Assembly (NCBI GenBank): GCA_964472675.1
Contig: CAYYLO010000006.1
Coordinates: 1-64,000 of the forward strand
Direction: 5' to 3'
From: 01-FULL-43-15b sp964472675
GTDB taxonomy: Bacteria > Patescibacteriota > Microgenomatia > UBA8517 > UBA10165
Length of the DNA stretch: 64,000 bases
The translations under genes were made by a program, and so were the position numbers. The notes under the pieces were generated by a model. It was not told the DNA's origin. It searched no databases and worked only from the letters and a program-made list of their open reading frames with translations. This document shows positions 24,291 through 31,548 of the stretch, in pieces (the first letter of the stretch is position 1; the number at the start of each line of letters is the position of its first letter).

Positions 24291-24395
24291 ATGTCATTTT
24301 CAAAAAACACCAAACGAATCCTAAAAATCCTGGCTATTCTCGCCGGTCTCTTTTTGCTCTTGAGCTCGCTTTTGGCTCCGTTTCTTTACATTTAG
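24291..24395 (+). CDS. Tiny single-helix membrane peptide (34 aa)
   Basis: ATG 24291 to TAG 24393-24395. The peptide begins MSFSKNTKRILK and continues as one hydrophobic helix (ILAILAGLFLLLSSLLAPFLYI). A basic N-terminus plus one helix is typical of small membrane peptides. There is no clear ribosome binding site, and the flanking DNA is AT-rich repeat, so the gene is only possible. Confidence 0.4.
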   Translation: MSFSKNTKRILKILAILAGLFLLLSSLLAPFLYI

Positions 24396-24461
24396 TGCCC
24401 CATAGCTTTTTATCGCAGAAAGTGCTATCATAACCCATCTCGCACTTTACGGGAGGATGTT

Positions 24462-24911
24462 GTGCGTCTTACAAGGCAGATGCGCGCTCAAGCAGCAGTC
24501 GAACTTGGTGGAAGAGCATTTCAGGTAGCAAACGCCGCCAGCTCTGGTTTCAGCCAAAAAACAGTCGCACCAAATAAGCTTACGCGCGCGGCAAAAAAGG
24601 TGGCACAGGAGCTTAGCTCAACTCAACTTGTTTTGATCATTGCTGCAAAAGCTAAGCGCCCTTTGCTAAGCAAGCAGATAGGAACACTTGATGACTTGGT
24701 GAACTTTGTTGCAGAAATCCTTGAAGCCTATGCGTGGGAATCCATGCATGGTAACGGCTATGAATTCAGCGACAGACGCGCTCGTAACCGTTTCGAGAAA
24801 GTGGAGACCAAAAACGCAAGACCGCGAAAAGCAGCGCGCACAGACCAAGCACGATGGGCGTACGTAACCGAAGAGCAGACTCGGGAGGAAATACGGCACC
24901 TGCTAGATTAA
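24462..24911 (+). CDS. GC-rich orphan helical protein
   Basis: A 149-residue protein from GTG 24462 with GGGAGG six bases upstream. It is Ala/Arg/Lys rich and helical (RAAKKVAQELSSTQLVLIIA, VNFVAEILEAYAWESMHG, NARPRKAARTDQARWAY), without a signal peptide. No family is recognised. The DNA is clearly richer in G and C than tyrS and recG on either side, with frequent GCG, CGC and GAC codons. It forms a single-gene unit followed by a GC-rich hairpin. One of six such cassettes in the window. Confidence 0.6.
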   Translation: MRLTRQMRAQAAVELGGRAFQVANAASSGFSQKTVAPNKLTRAAKKVAQELSSTQLVLIIAAKAKRPLLSKQIGTLDDLVNFVAEILEAYAWESMHGNGYEFSDRRARNRFEKVETKNARPRKAARTDQARWAYVTEEQTREEIRHLLD

Positions 24912-24935
24912 ATTTGAAAGGACGACTAAATCGCA

Positions 24936-25010
24936 AGCCCGGGGCGGTCATGTATGGATTAGCAAGTCAACACGCTATCCTACGAATCAATCCACCCCGG
25001 GCTCATTTAT
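24936..25010 (+). terminator. GC-rich hairpin after the orphan gene
   Basis: AGCCCGGGG (24936-24944) pairs with CCCCGGGCT (24995-25003) across a long loop that can fold further; CATTTATTATCT follows. The probable terminator of the 24462 gene, weaker than its counterparts because of the large loop. Confidence 0.55.
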
Positions 25011-25032
25011 TATCTCCTATTATCTCCACTCC

Positions 25033-25110
25033 CGAGGTGTAAACCTAAATCACCTCCGAGGTGAGTTTGTATCTACACCTCGGTAAATATCAGGTGGTGA
25101 TATACTCGAA
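25033..25110. repeat. CGAGGTG palindromic repeat upstream of recG
   Basis: CCGAGGTGTAAACCTAAATCACCTC, CCGAGGTG and CTACACCTCGG form inverted pairs. The unit GGTGTAAACCTAnATCACCTC is repeated at 47139-47159 behind the clamp-loader gene, so this is another dispersed element. Confidence 0.6.
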
Positions 25111-25122
25111 ACGTAACACGAT

Positions 25123-27210
25123 ATGGAACTTAGTACTCCAATTTCATCGCTACCTGGTGTTGGAACTTACTTTACCAACAAGCTCAAAAAAGTAGGTGTC
25201 ACAACTGTGGGAGATCTTATCAACTATATTCCAGCTCGCTATCAGGATTTTTCATTAATTACTCCAATTGCCACATTACAACCAGGTGAGAAAGTTACAA
25301 TCCAGGGGCAAATAGTTGAGATTAAAAATATTTACACAAGAACAGGCAAAAAAATACAACAAGCCATTGTGTCCGACGGGCAACAAACAATCGGCGTTAC
25401 CTGGTTTAACCAACCTTATTTGGTCAAAAGCTTGCCTCCGGGGACACAAGTCTCTTTATCAGGCAGAGTCGAGGCATTCGGTCGTAATAAAAGCATCGTC
25501 GCCCCGCAATGGGAAAAGTTGACACCAAGTGTCATCTCGAGCGAAGCGAGAGATCTCTCACCTACGGTTCGAGATGACAAACCAGCCACCCTTCACACAG
25601 GCCGGCTTGTACCCATTTATTCCGAAACCGAAGGCTTAAGTTCTAAGTGGATGCGTGCCAAAATCTCGCAAGTGTTACCTCTGGTGATTGAGCAAATTCA
25701 GGACCCGCTTCCAAACCAGGTTTTGAGAAAGTACAATCTCCTCCCGCTTGCTAAATCTATTACTCTGTCCCACTTTCCAAAAAACTTAGAAGATGCGCAA
25801 AAGGCTCGTCATCGCATTGCTTTCAACGAACTTTTTGAACTGCAACTTAAAAGTTTAATCCGCAAAAAACAGTGGAAAGAACAAAAAGTCGCCCCTGTTT
25901 TTTCACTTGACGAAAATAAAATATGGCAATTCTTAAATCATTTGCCATTTGAGCTAACCAAATCCCAACAAAAAGCCGGGCGGGAAATTTTGCAGGACTT
26001 AACCCGCAAGCTGCCAATGAACAGGCTTCTGGAAGGTGACGTTGGCTCCGGTAAAACAGTTGTAGCAGCCATGGCCTGTTTTGTAGCCTACCTAAACGGT
26101 TACCAGTCCGCAGTGATGGCACCCACTCAAATTTTGGCCAGTCAGCATTACAAAACCCTCTCGATACTTCTTGAGCCCTGGGGAATAAAAGTCGCACTAC
26201 TAATCGGCGGAACCAAGCCTCGGCAAGGGGACCCCTTGCAGGACGCAAATGTGGTTATAGGTACGCACGCTTTGGTTGCGCAAGGGGTCCCCTTAAAAAA
26301 GTTGGGCTTTGTTGCAATTGATGAACAACACCGATTCGGAGTGAGGCAGAGAGCAATCTTAAGTAAAAAAGCAGACGCGGGATTCTGTCCTCACATCCTC
26401 ACTATGACAGCAACCCCCATCCCAAGAACTGTAGCCCTGGCTGCTTACGGAGATTTAGATTTATCAACGCTTGACGAGTTGCCCACTGGCCGGACCCCCA
26501 TAAAAACCTGGGTCGTGCCACCGCAGAAAAGAGAAGGAGCATACAATTGGATTAGGGAACGAGTCAAAAATACAGACGAGCAGGCTTTTATAGTTTGCCC
26601 CCTAATTGACGAGTCTGAAAAAGAGGGCTTCAAAACAGTTAAAGCCGCAGCCGTTGAGTTCGAGCAACTATCAAAAAATATCTTTCCGGATCTTCGTTTA
26701 AGTTTATTGCATGGAAAAATAAAGGCCAAGGAAAAAGACGGGATTATGGACAAAATGAAAAGGGGAGAGGTTGATATTTTAGTCGCAACTCCCGTGGTTG
26801 AAGTAGGAATCGACATTCCTAATGCAACAATAATGATGATTGAGGGCGCTGGACGTTTCGGGTTGGCTCAACTCCACCAGCTCCGGGGAAGAGTAGGGCG
26901 CGGCGGCAAGCAGTCTTACTGTCTTCTTTTTTCAGAATCTGTTTCTCAAAACACATTGAAACGTTTGAAAAGTTTGGAAAAAACATTATCGGGACGGGAG
27001 CTGGCCGAGCTTGATCTAAAACTGCGGGGGCCAGGGGAAATGTACGGATATTCCCAGCACGGTTTCCCTGAGCTTAGAGTTGCTTCCTTTTCTGATTACG
27101 AGCTAATAAAAGCCTCCCGCGAGGCAGCTGAAGAGCTGGTGGAGTCTGTGGATGGTCATCCGGCACTAAAACGTTTGCTGGAAAGCACAACGTTTGTTGT
27201 CCCAAACTGA
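25123..27210 (+). CDS. recG: ATP-dependent DNA helicase RecG
   Basis: A 695-residue superfamily 2 helicase that remodels stalled forks and branched DNA. The N-terminal wedge/OB domain (VTIQGQIVEIKNIYTRTGKK) is present. Helicase motifs: I GDVGSGKTVVAAM, Ia MAPTQILASQHY, II AIDEQHRFGV (DEQH), III TMTATPIPRT, and V/VI VVEVGIDIPNA and HQLRGRVGRGG. The length is close to the family norm. Residues 137-152 (VISSEARDLSPTVRDD) are encoded by a palindromic repeat inserted just after the OB domain; the frame is kept and no motif is disturbed. Confidence 0.95.
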   Translation: MELSTPISSLPGVGTYFTNKLKKVGVTTVGDLINYIPARYQDFSLITPIATLQPGEKVTIQGQIVEIKNIYTRTGKKIQQAIVSDGQQTIGVTWFNQPYLVKSLPPGTQVSLSGRVEAFGRNKSIVAPQWEKLTPSVISSEARDLSPTVRDDKPATLHTGRLVPIYSETEGLSSKWMRAKISQVLPLVIEQIQDPLPNQVLRKYNLLPLAKSITLSHFPKNLEDAQKARHRIAFNELFELQLKSLIRKKQWKEQKVAPVFSLDENKIWQFLNHLPFELTKSQQKAGREILQDLTRKLPMNRLLEGDVGSGKTVVAAMACFVAYLNGYQSAVMAPTQILASQHYKTLSILLEPWGIKVALLIGGTKPRQGDPLQDANVVIGTHALVAQGVPLKKLGFVAIDEQHRFGVRQRAILSKKADAGFCPHILTMTATPIPRTVALAAYGDLDLSTLDELPTGRTPIKTWVVPPQKREGAYNWIRERVKNTDEQAFIVCPLIDESEKEGFKTVKAAAVEFEQLSKNIFPDLRLSLLHGKIKAKEKDGIMDKMKRGEVDILVATPVVEVGIDIPNATIMMIEGAGRFGLAQLHQLRGRVGRGGKQSYCLLFSESVSQNTLKRLKSLEKTLSGRELAELDLKLRGPGEMYGYSQHGFPELRVASFSDYELIKASREAAEELVESVDGHPALKRLLESTTFVVPN
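25531..25578. repeat. In-frame palindromic repeat inside recG
   Basis: GTCATCTCGAGCGAAGCGAG...GGTTCGAGATGAC, exactly 48 bases or 16 codons. The ends are inverted complements. Its sequence is nearly that of the intergenic copies at 179 and 29082, and it is translated as part of RecG. Confidence 0.88.
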
Positions 27211-27218
27211 CTCGTAGA

Positions 27219-27338
27219 GTCATCCTGAACGAAAGTGAAGGATCTCTCGCGAATGCGGGATACCTTGAACAAGTTTAGAAAACTCGGACAGAAGAGATTC
27301 TTCGCCAGGTTACCGGACGGTACCTGGCTCAGAATGAC
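27219..27338. repeat. Long compound palindromic repeat
   Basis: GTCATCCTGAACGAAAGTGAAGG to CAGAATGAC, 120 bases, with internal hairpins (CTCGCGAATGCGGG; CCAGGTTACCGGACGGTACCTGG). It begins nine bases after the recG stop and ends about 48 bases before rpmF. Related to the copy at 14276. Confidence 0.78.
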
Positions 27339-27385
27339 AGTGTGTGTTGTGAGCACACAGCTTTTCGTGTTAAAATAACTTCACA

Positions 27386-27565
27386 ATGACTCCTTTACCA
27401 AAAAAGAAACACACCCGCTCAAGAACAGGCAAGCGGAGGGGGCATATTAAATTATCTCTGCCAAATCTTTCACCTTGCTCTAAATGTAAAAAGATGAAGC
27501 TGCCCCATGTGGTTTGCCCACATTGCGGGTATCACTACAAACAAGCACAAACACAAAACGTCTAA
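27386..27565 (+). CDS. rpmF: Ribosomal protein bL32
   Basis: A 59-residue ribosomal protein. The N-terminus PLPKKKHTRSRTGKRRGH is the typical basic tail of bL32. CSKC and CPHC provide the four-cysteine zinc site, with HCGYHYK after the second pair. A TTAAAATAACT stretch before it may be a -10 region. Followed by nusB on the same strand. Confidence 0.93.
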   Translation: MTPLPKKKHTRSRTGKRRGHIKLSLPNLSPCSKCKKMKLPHVVCPHCGYHYKQAQTQNV

Positions 27566-27607
27566 AGAGAAAACATATCTCGTATTGCGTTTGCAGTCTG
27601 ACATATC

Positions 27608-27988
27608 ATGAAAGCTTCTAATGACCCGCGTCACCAAAAAAGAAGAACTGTCGCAAGACAACTTTTTGCCCTCACTTTTGCTCCAAATCAAGAAGTGGAA
27701 GAACAGGTCAAAGAAATTTGGTCCAAAAAAGAAGAAATCGACAAATTAATTACAGACCACGCCCCGGAATGGCCGCTGGACAAGTTAAACAGAACAGATT
27801 TGGCCATACTTCAATTAGCAGTTTATGAATTGAAAATCGAGAAAAAAGAGCCCATTAAAGTAGTTATTGACGAGGCTGTAGAATTAGCAAAAGAAATGGG
27901 AAGCGAAAACTCTCCAGGATTTATTAATGGCGTATTAGGCAGTATTATTAAAGACGATCCGCGCCTGGAAGAAAAAGAAGCCCTCTAG
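27608..27988 (+). CDS. nusB: Transcription antitermination factor NusB
   Basis: A 126-residue all-helical protein of the NusB family. RRTVARQLFALTF begins helix 1; LNRTDLAILQLAVYEL and VVIDEAVELAKEMG, then SPGFINGVLGSII, are the conserved C-terminal helices. NusB works with NusE (S10) at boxA sites in rRNA transcription. Length is normal. It lies between rpmF and the acyl-carrier-like gene. Confidence 0.93.
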   Translation: MKASNDPRHQKRRTVARQLFALTFAPNQEVEEQVKEIWSKKEEIDKLITDHAPEWPLDKLNRTDLAILQLAVYELKIEKKEPIKVVIDEAVELAKEMGSENSPGFINGVLGSIIKDDPRLEEKEAL

Positions 27989-28041
27989 TCATCGCGTTTA
28001 CTACTTGTGCTGCCGCTACTTACTATGCTACCTTCTTTGAT

Positions 28042-28278
28042 ATGGCAACTCGAGAGCTCGTAAGATCAATTTTGGCTGAAAAATTGGGCCTGGAAATTGC
28101 GGATATTGAAGACCAAAGTAACCTGGAAGAAGACCTGGGAATTGATGCCAGCACCATGACCGATATTTTGAATACGATTCAAGAAAGGGCAGGCATAGAG
28201 CTGCCAACAGAAGAAGTGAGATTAAACCAAACGGTTGAGCAGCTAATTAATTTAGTAGAGGAAAATTCACTAGAATGA
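28042..28278 (+). CDS. Acyl carrier protein-like protein with altered DSL motif
   Basis: A 78-residue acidic four-helix protein with the length and pattern of acyl carrier protein, including LAEKLGLEIADIEDQSNL and EERAGIELPTEEV-like segments. The phosphopantetheine site normally reads Asp-Ser-Leu; here the aligned sequence is LGIDASTMTD, so the Ser position is Ala and a Ser follows one residue later. Either the attachment site has shifted or the protein no longer carries the prosthetic group. Its overlap by 4 bases with rnc repeats the acpP-rnc order common in bacteria. No fatty acid synthesis genes are seen in the window. Confidence 0.75.
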   Translation: MATRELVRSILAEKLGLEIADIEDQSNLEEDLGIDASTMTDILNTIQERAGIELPTEEVRLNQTVEQLINLVEENSLE

Positions 28279-28970
28279 CCACAGAAGCTCAAATTGAGGA
28301 AAAAATTGGAATAACCTTTAAAAATAAGTCTTACCTGCACAAAGCTTTTGTCCACAGATCCTATCTAAACGAAAACAAGCAGGAAAACGAGTCGAATGAG
28401 CGTCTGGAATTTTTAGGGGACGCAGTTTTAGAATTTATAGTTTCAAACCACCTCTTTGCCCATTTCCCAAAACTTGACGAAGGGCATCTTACAGCTCTTC
28501 GCTCAAAGCTTGTCAATACGATATCGCTTGCCCAAACTGCCCGCGAATTGGACTTAGGGGATGCACTTTACCTTTCCCGGGGCGAGGAGCAAAGCGGTGG
28601 AAGAACAAACACGGGTTTGCTTGCAAACACAGTGGAGGCTCTACTGGGAGCAATTTTTTTAGACCAAGGGGTAGATGGCGCAAGAGAGTTTGTTGACAAA
28701 TTCATCTTAAGTAAAGTTCCCGAAACAGTTAAAGAATCTTTAAAGGACCCCAAAAGTATGCTTCAGGAATTTGTTCAAGCCAGAGGCTTGCCAGCGCCAG
28801 GTTATAAAGTTGTAGCAGAAACCGGCCCGGACCACGCCAAAGAGTTTGCAGTTGAAGTCTTTATTGACAAAAAATCCTACGCTTCAGGGAAGGGGAATAG
28901 TAAAAAAGCCGCCACCCAGGATGCTGCCGCAAAAGCACTTGAAGAGTGGAAAAAATCTACAGAAAAATAA
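28275..28970 (+). CDS. rnc: Ribonuclease III
   Basis: A 231-residue double-strand-specific ribonuclease for rRNA and mRNA processing. The signature NERLEFLGDAVLEFI (about 41-55) holds catalytic Glu and Asp. TNTGLLANTVEALLGAIFLD carries the second acidic site. The C-terminal double-stranded RNA-binding domain is DPKSMLQEFVQARGLPAPGY to KKAATQDAAAKAL. Length and domains are normal. The start overlaps the acyl-carrier-like gene (ATGA). Confidence 0.95.
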   Translation: MTTEAQIEEKIGITFKNKSYLHKAFVHRSYLNENKQENESNERLEFLGDAVLEFIVSNHLFAHFPKLDEGHLTALRSKLVNTISLAQTARELDLGDALYLSRGEEQSGGRTNTGLLANTVEALLGAIFLDQGVDGAREFVDKFILSKVPETVKESLKDPKSMLQEFVQARGLPAPGYKVVAETGPDHAKEFAVEVFIDKKSYASGKGNSKKAATQDAAAKALEEWKKSTEK

Positions 28971-28982
28971 ACCCCTAGCAAC

Positions 28983-29011
28983 TTGACAAAGAGCCCATAA
29001 TATGGTATAGT
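28983..29011 (+). promoter_or_regulatory. Strong promoter upstream of the 29189 orphan
   Basis: TTGACA (28983-28988), a 17-base spacer, TATAGT (29006-29011). A near-consensus sigma-70 promoter directly after rnc. The resulting leader of about 170 bases contains the palindromic repeat at 29082. Confidence 0.8.
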
Positions 29012-29081
29012 ATTGGTGTTAGTCGTTAGTGTTTAGCACCTTAAATTTAGCCTCAAGGGCAGCCTTCTGGGCTTATTGATT

Positions 29082-29135
29082 GTCATCCCGAGTCGCAAGC
29101 GAGAGATCTCTCCTCACTTTGTTCGCCGAGATGAC
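29082..29135. repeat. Palindromic dispersed repeat in the 29189 leader
   Basis: GTCATCCCGAGTCGCAAGCGAGAGATCTCTCC...CGCCGAGATGAC. Same short class as the copies at 179 and 25531. Confidence 0.78.
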
Positions 29136-29188
29136 AGATTAGACCAGTATGCTGCTCTTATTGAGCAAGAACAACACGGAGCGCCTGA

Positions 29189-29587
29189 ATGCCACATATA
29201 CTCCTGCAGGTTGAAGTGATCCATCGTTACGCGGGGCACCGCATCACCAGGCCAGCATGGTTTAATCAAGCAGAAATCACAGTCCCAATTCCCCGGGACA
29301 CCTCGTGTATGCTGGGAAGTGGTGACTATTTTCCTGTCCGCGGTCTCCCGCACAACATGAGCACCCGGACGGAATACAACCACGCTCGCACCGACCAACC
29401 ACCGATTCGAGCAACGTGTCCAACGTGGCTCACCTACGAGGAGGCCAAGGAAGCCTTCGAAAAGCTGAGGCGCGACGGAGTTCTCGACCAAAACCCAGCT
29501 CTGGACGCCGCTCTTTCGTTCATGCACACACTCGAGGAAAGTGGCTTTCATAGCGAGCTCCGAGTGGTTTTCTGGCTCAACCGTTAA
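29189..29587 (+). CDS. GC-rich orphan protein
   Basis: A 132-residue protein starting at ATG 29189 with GGAG about ten bases before. It begins MPHILLQVEVIHRYAGHR and has a charged C-terminal helical half (TYEEAKEAFEKLRRDGV, LDAALSFMHTLEESGFH) ending in VVFWLNR. There is no signal peptide and no recognised family. Codon use is GC-rich and unlike rnc and rpsP beside it. It has its own near-consensus promoter and a strong terminator seven bases after the stop, so it is a self-contained unit. The long antisense frame over it is a composition effect. Confidence 0.62.
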   Translation: MPHILLQVEVIHRYAGHRITRPAWFNQAEITVPIPRDTSCMLGSGDYFPVRGLPHNMSTRTEYNHARTDQPPIRATCPTWLTYEEAKEAFEKLRRDGVLDQNPALDAALSFMHTLEESGFHSELRVVFWLNR

Positions 29588-29594
29588 ACAACGC

Positions 29595-29654
29595 GCCCCC
29601 GGCGCTCGTCACACACGACAAACAATCGTGACGAGCACAACCGGGGGCTTTCTA
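29595..29654 (+). terminator. Strong terminator of the 29189 orphan
   Basis: GCCCCCGG with CCGGGGGC closes a second stem GCTCGTCAC/GTGACGAGC; CTTTCTATT follows. Rho-independent type. Confidence 0.85.
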
Positions 29655-29675
29655 TTGCCAAAATATCTGCCCGGC

Positions 29676-29731
29676 GTCCAGAATCGACGTGTGCTCGCCT
29701 TGTTGAAAGATTCTGGCCAGGCCAGAATGAC
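29676..29731. repeat. Palindromic dispersed repeat upstream of rpsP
   Basis: GTCCAGAATCGACG...GATTCTGGCCAGGCCAGAATGAC. CCAGAATC pairs with GATTCTGG, and CTGGCCAGGCCAG forms an inner palindrome. A divergent member of the CCAGAATGAC class. Confidence 0.65.
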
Positions 29732-29782
29732 ACGGCAACCCAACCCTCGCAATGACGTTCTTTTTGTGCTACAATTAGCCTC

Positions 29783-30004
29783 GTGTTAAAGATCCGATTA
29801 TCTCAAACTGGCAAAAAGCACGCCCGGCAATACCGTGTGATTGTCGGCGAAAAACGCTCCAAAAGAGACGGTAAGGTAGTTGACACCTTGGGTTTCTGGG
29901 ATCCGCAAAACAAGAAGGTTCGCATTAATAAAAAACTCTACCAGGAGTGGGTTGCTAAAGGCGCCCAACCAACGAAAGTGGTACAAACATTGGTGAACGA
30001 GTAA
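29783..30004 (+). CDS. rpsP: Ribosomal protein bS16
   Basis: A 73-residue small-subunit protein from GTG 29783. LKIRLSQTGKKHARQYRVIV and RDGKVVDTLGFWDPQ are diagnostic for bS16. Length is near the family minimum. It precedes the KH-domain gene, a common pairing (rpsP-khpA). Confidence 0.95.
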   Translation: MLKIRLSQTGKKHARQYRVIVGEKRSKRDGKVVDTLGFWDPQNKKVRINKKLYQEWVAKGAQPTKVVQTLVNE

Positions 30005-30012
30005 ACAATCAT

Positions 30013-30034
30013 AAAAGAAATATGAATTTCTTTT
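30013..30034 (+). terminator. AT-rich hairpin between rpsP and khpA
   Basis: AAAAGAAAT and ATTTCTTTT are perfect complements around ATGA. Weak as a terminator; similar to the element at 4094. Confidence 0.35.
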
Positions 30035-30044
30035 CAATTCGCAT

Positions 30045-30275
30045 ATGATAGATCTACTTACTTATATTACAACTCATATAACAGGGAACAACGATATAGA
30101 GGTTCGTGAGAATCTAGTTGATGGAATACATGAATACACAATCTCAGCACCAAAGGATGTCATGGGGCTTTTAATTGGGAAAGAAGGAAGAACAATCCGC
30201 GCCATCCGCTCTTTGGCACGGGCACGGGCAATCATAGAGCAAACCGGTATCTCCGTTAAACTTGAGGAAAAGTGA
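30045..30275 (+). CDS. khpA: KH-domain RNA-binding protein (KhpA type)
   Basis: A 76-residue single KH domain. The GxxG loop is in LLIGKEGRTIRAIRSLARAR. KhpA proteins bind RNA, partner with KhpB/Jag in many bacteria and affect cell elongation and small RNA function. Its position after rpsP is the usual one. It is convergent with the type IV pilus operon, six bases from pilO. Confidence 0.9.
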   Translation: MIDLLTYITTHITGNNDIEVRENLVDGIHEYTISAPKDVMGLLIGKEGRTIRAIRSLARARAIIEQTGISVKLEEK

Positions 30276-30280
30276 CACTG

Positions 30281-31012
30281 TTACGGTTGAAACGGATTCT
30301 CCCGCGCGCTTGCTGAAGCCGGCGCCACAGACCCCAAAGCCTCAACCTTTAAACTACCCATCTCGCGTAAAATATCCTGGTCTTTTTTGTTTATCTGATC
30401 TAAAGGCTGCTTCACGGGCGGCAAAGTAGCGGGCAATTCTGCCCAAAAAGTTTTTATTCCCACATCTGCCGAAAGTGTGACTCCATCTCCAACCATCTTA
30501 ATACTGCTTATCCGCATAATAGGGGCCGTTCCCTTCAAGCTGTCGATAAATTCCAAAATGTTGGACAGAGAACCGTTAAGCTCTATTTGTAATTCTACTT
30601 CTTTATGGCTTTTCTGGGAATTTTCAAGCTCCATAACTCTTATCTGGTTAACTGCAATATTTGAGCTAAATGCCTTGCTTCTTACGGCTCCCAGTGCGGA
30701 CAACCCGGAATTATCAATAGGAATTGCAGAAACAGCTATGTGTGCCTGTTGGGCAAGCAAGCTTTTATTTAGCAAAGCAAGCTTATTTTTCTTATCAAGA
30801 AGCATCCGGTTATCTTGCGCCAACTGAAAAATACGACCTTTAGCGTTTAATATCTCCTGCACCTGCGGGACTACGACCACTATAGACAAAACGGCAACCA
30901 CAAGAAAAACTGACAACGGCAGCCAGAAAGGACGAGACTTAGCTTTCAAGTCAGCAGCCTGGATGGATGAAGTAAGTATTGACTGGTTTTGGCTAAAAAT
31001 TAATCCGAGCAT
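30281..31012 (-). CDS. pilO: PilO-like type IV pilus assembly protein
   Basis: A 243-residue protein with a short cytoplasmic N-terminus, one membrane helix (LPLSVFLVVAVLSIVVVVP, about 31-49), a coiled coil with QLAQDNRMLLDKKNKLALLN, and a periplasm-type alpha/beta domain (ELQIELNGSLSNILEFIDSL). This is the layout of PilO. The C-terminus is Pro/Ala-rich and flexible. PilM, N and O form the alignment complex between the cytoplasmic ATPase and the pilus. It is last in the pilM-N-O order. Sequence similarity in this family is low, so the call depends on layout and order. Confidence 0.8.
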   Translation of the reverse strand: MLGLIFSQNQSILTSSIQAADLKAKSRPFWLPLSVFLVVAVLSIVVVVPQVQEILNAKGRIFQLAQDNRMLLDKKNKLALLNKSLLAQQAHIAVSAIPIDNSGLSALGAVRSKAFSSNIAVNQIRVMELENSQKSHKEVELQIELNGSLSNILEFIDSLKGTAPIMRISSIKMVGDGVTLSADVGIKTFWAELPATLPPVKQPLDQINKKDQDILREMGSLKVEALGSVAPASASARENPFQP

Positions 31013-31019
31013 TTTTCAC

Positions 31020-31544
31020 TTAGCGTATATTAAGAGATGCAACATAAACACCTGTATCAGCCAAATTTAAATTTGATAACTCAATGCTGGTAAACTGGCT
31101 ATTCGTAATACTGGAAAAAACCTGGGTAAGAACCTTAGAGTCAGGAGTCTCAATAATAATGTTAAAACTGTCGGAACCAGAGTCTGCCTGCAGCACTTTT
31201 GCCCCAGGAGGCAATTTAGAAGTTACTTCAAATAATAACTTCTCATGCGCCTGAGAAGTATTAATAATATTGCCTGCAATTGATGTCCTGTTCTTAACCG
31301 TATTAAGAAGCGCTTCGTTTTCTGCTAAAACCTTTACCTGACTGATAATGCTTTTGCTTTCAGAAACCAGACCAGCTTCTTTTTGCAAGAAGAAATATTT
31401 GACGATAAAAATTGCCGCCAAAGCAACAAAATAAAGAGCCAAAACTATAAAACTTGTTCTTTTTAGAACTGAAAGCAGTCGCTTTCTTTGGGCCCCTCCT
31501 TGCTTCTCTTGTCCGACTAGGTTAATCGCAGGCGATCGTACCAT
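31020..31544 (-). CDS. pilN: PilN-like type IV pilus assembly protein
   Basis: A 174-residue protein. A short N-terminus starting MVRSPAINLVGQ resembles the INLL segment by which PilN binds PilM. A membrane helix (FIVLALYFVALAAIFIVKYF) and a coiled coil follow, then a small domain (LLFEVTSKLPPGAKVLQ) typical of PilN. It lies between pilM and pilO with gaps of 4 and 7 bases, in the conserved order. Confidence 0.85.
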   Translation of the reverse strand: MVRSPAINLVGQEKQGGAQRKRLLSVLKRTSFIVLALYFVALAAIFIVKYFFLQKEAGLVSESKSIISQVKVLAENEALLNTVKNRTSIAGNIINTSQAHEKLLFEVTSKLPPGAKVLQADSGSDSFNIIIETPDSKVLTQVFSSITNSQFTSIELSNLNLADTGVYVASLNIR

Positions 31545-31548
31545 AAAT

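Noticed and set aside
29114..29551. 145-codon antisense frame over the 29189 orphan
   Set aside because: GC-rich DNA opens long antisense frames. The plus strand has the promoter, ribosome binding site and terminator.
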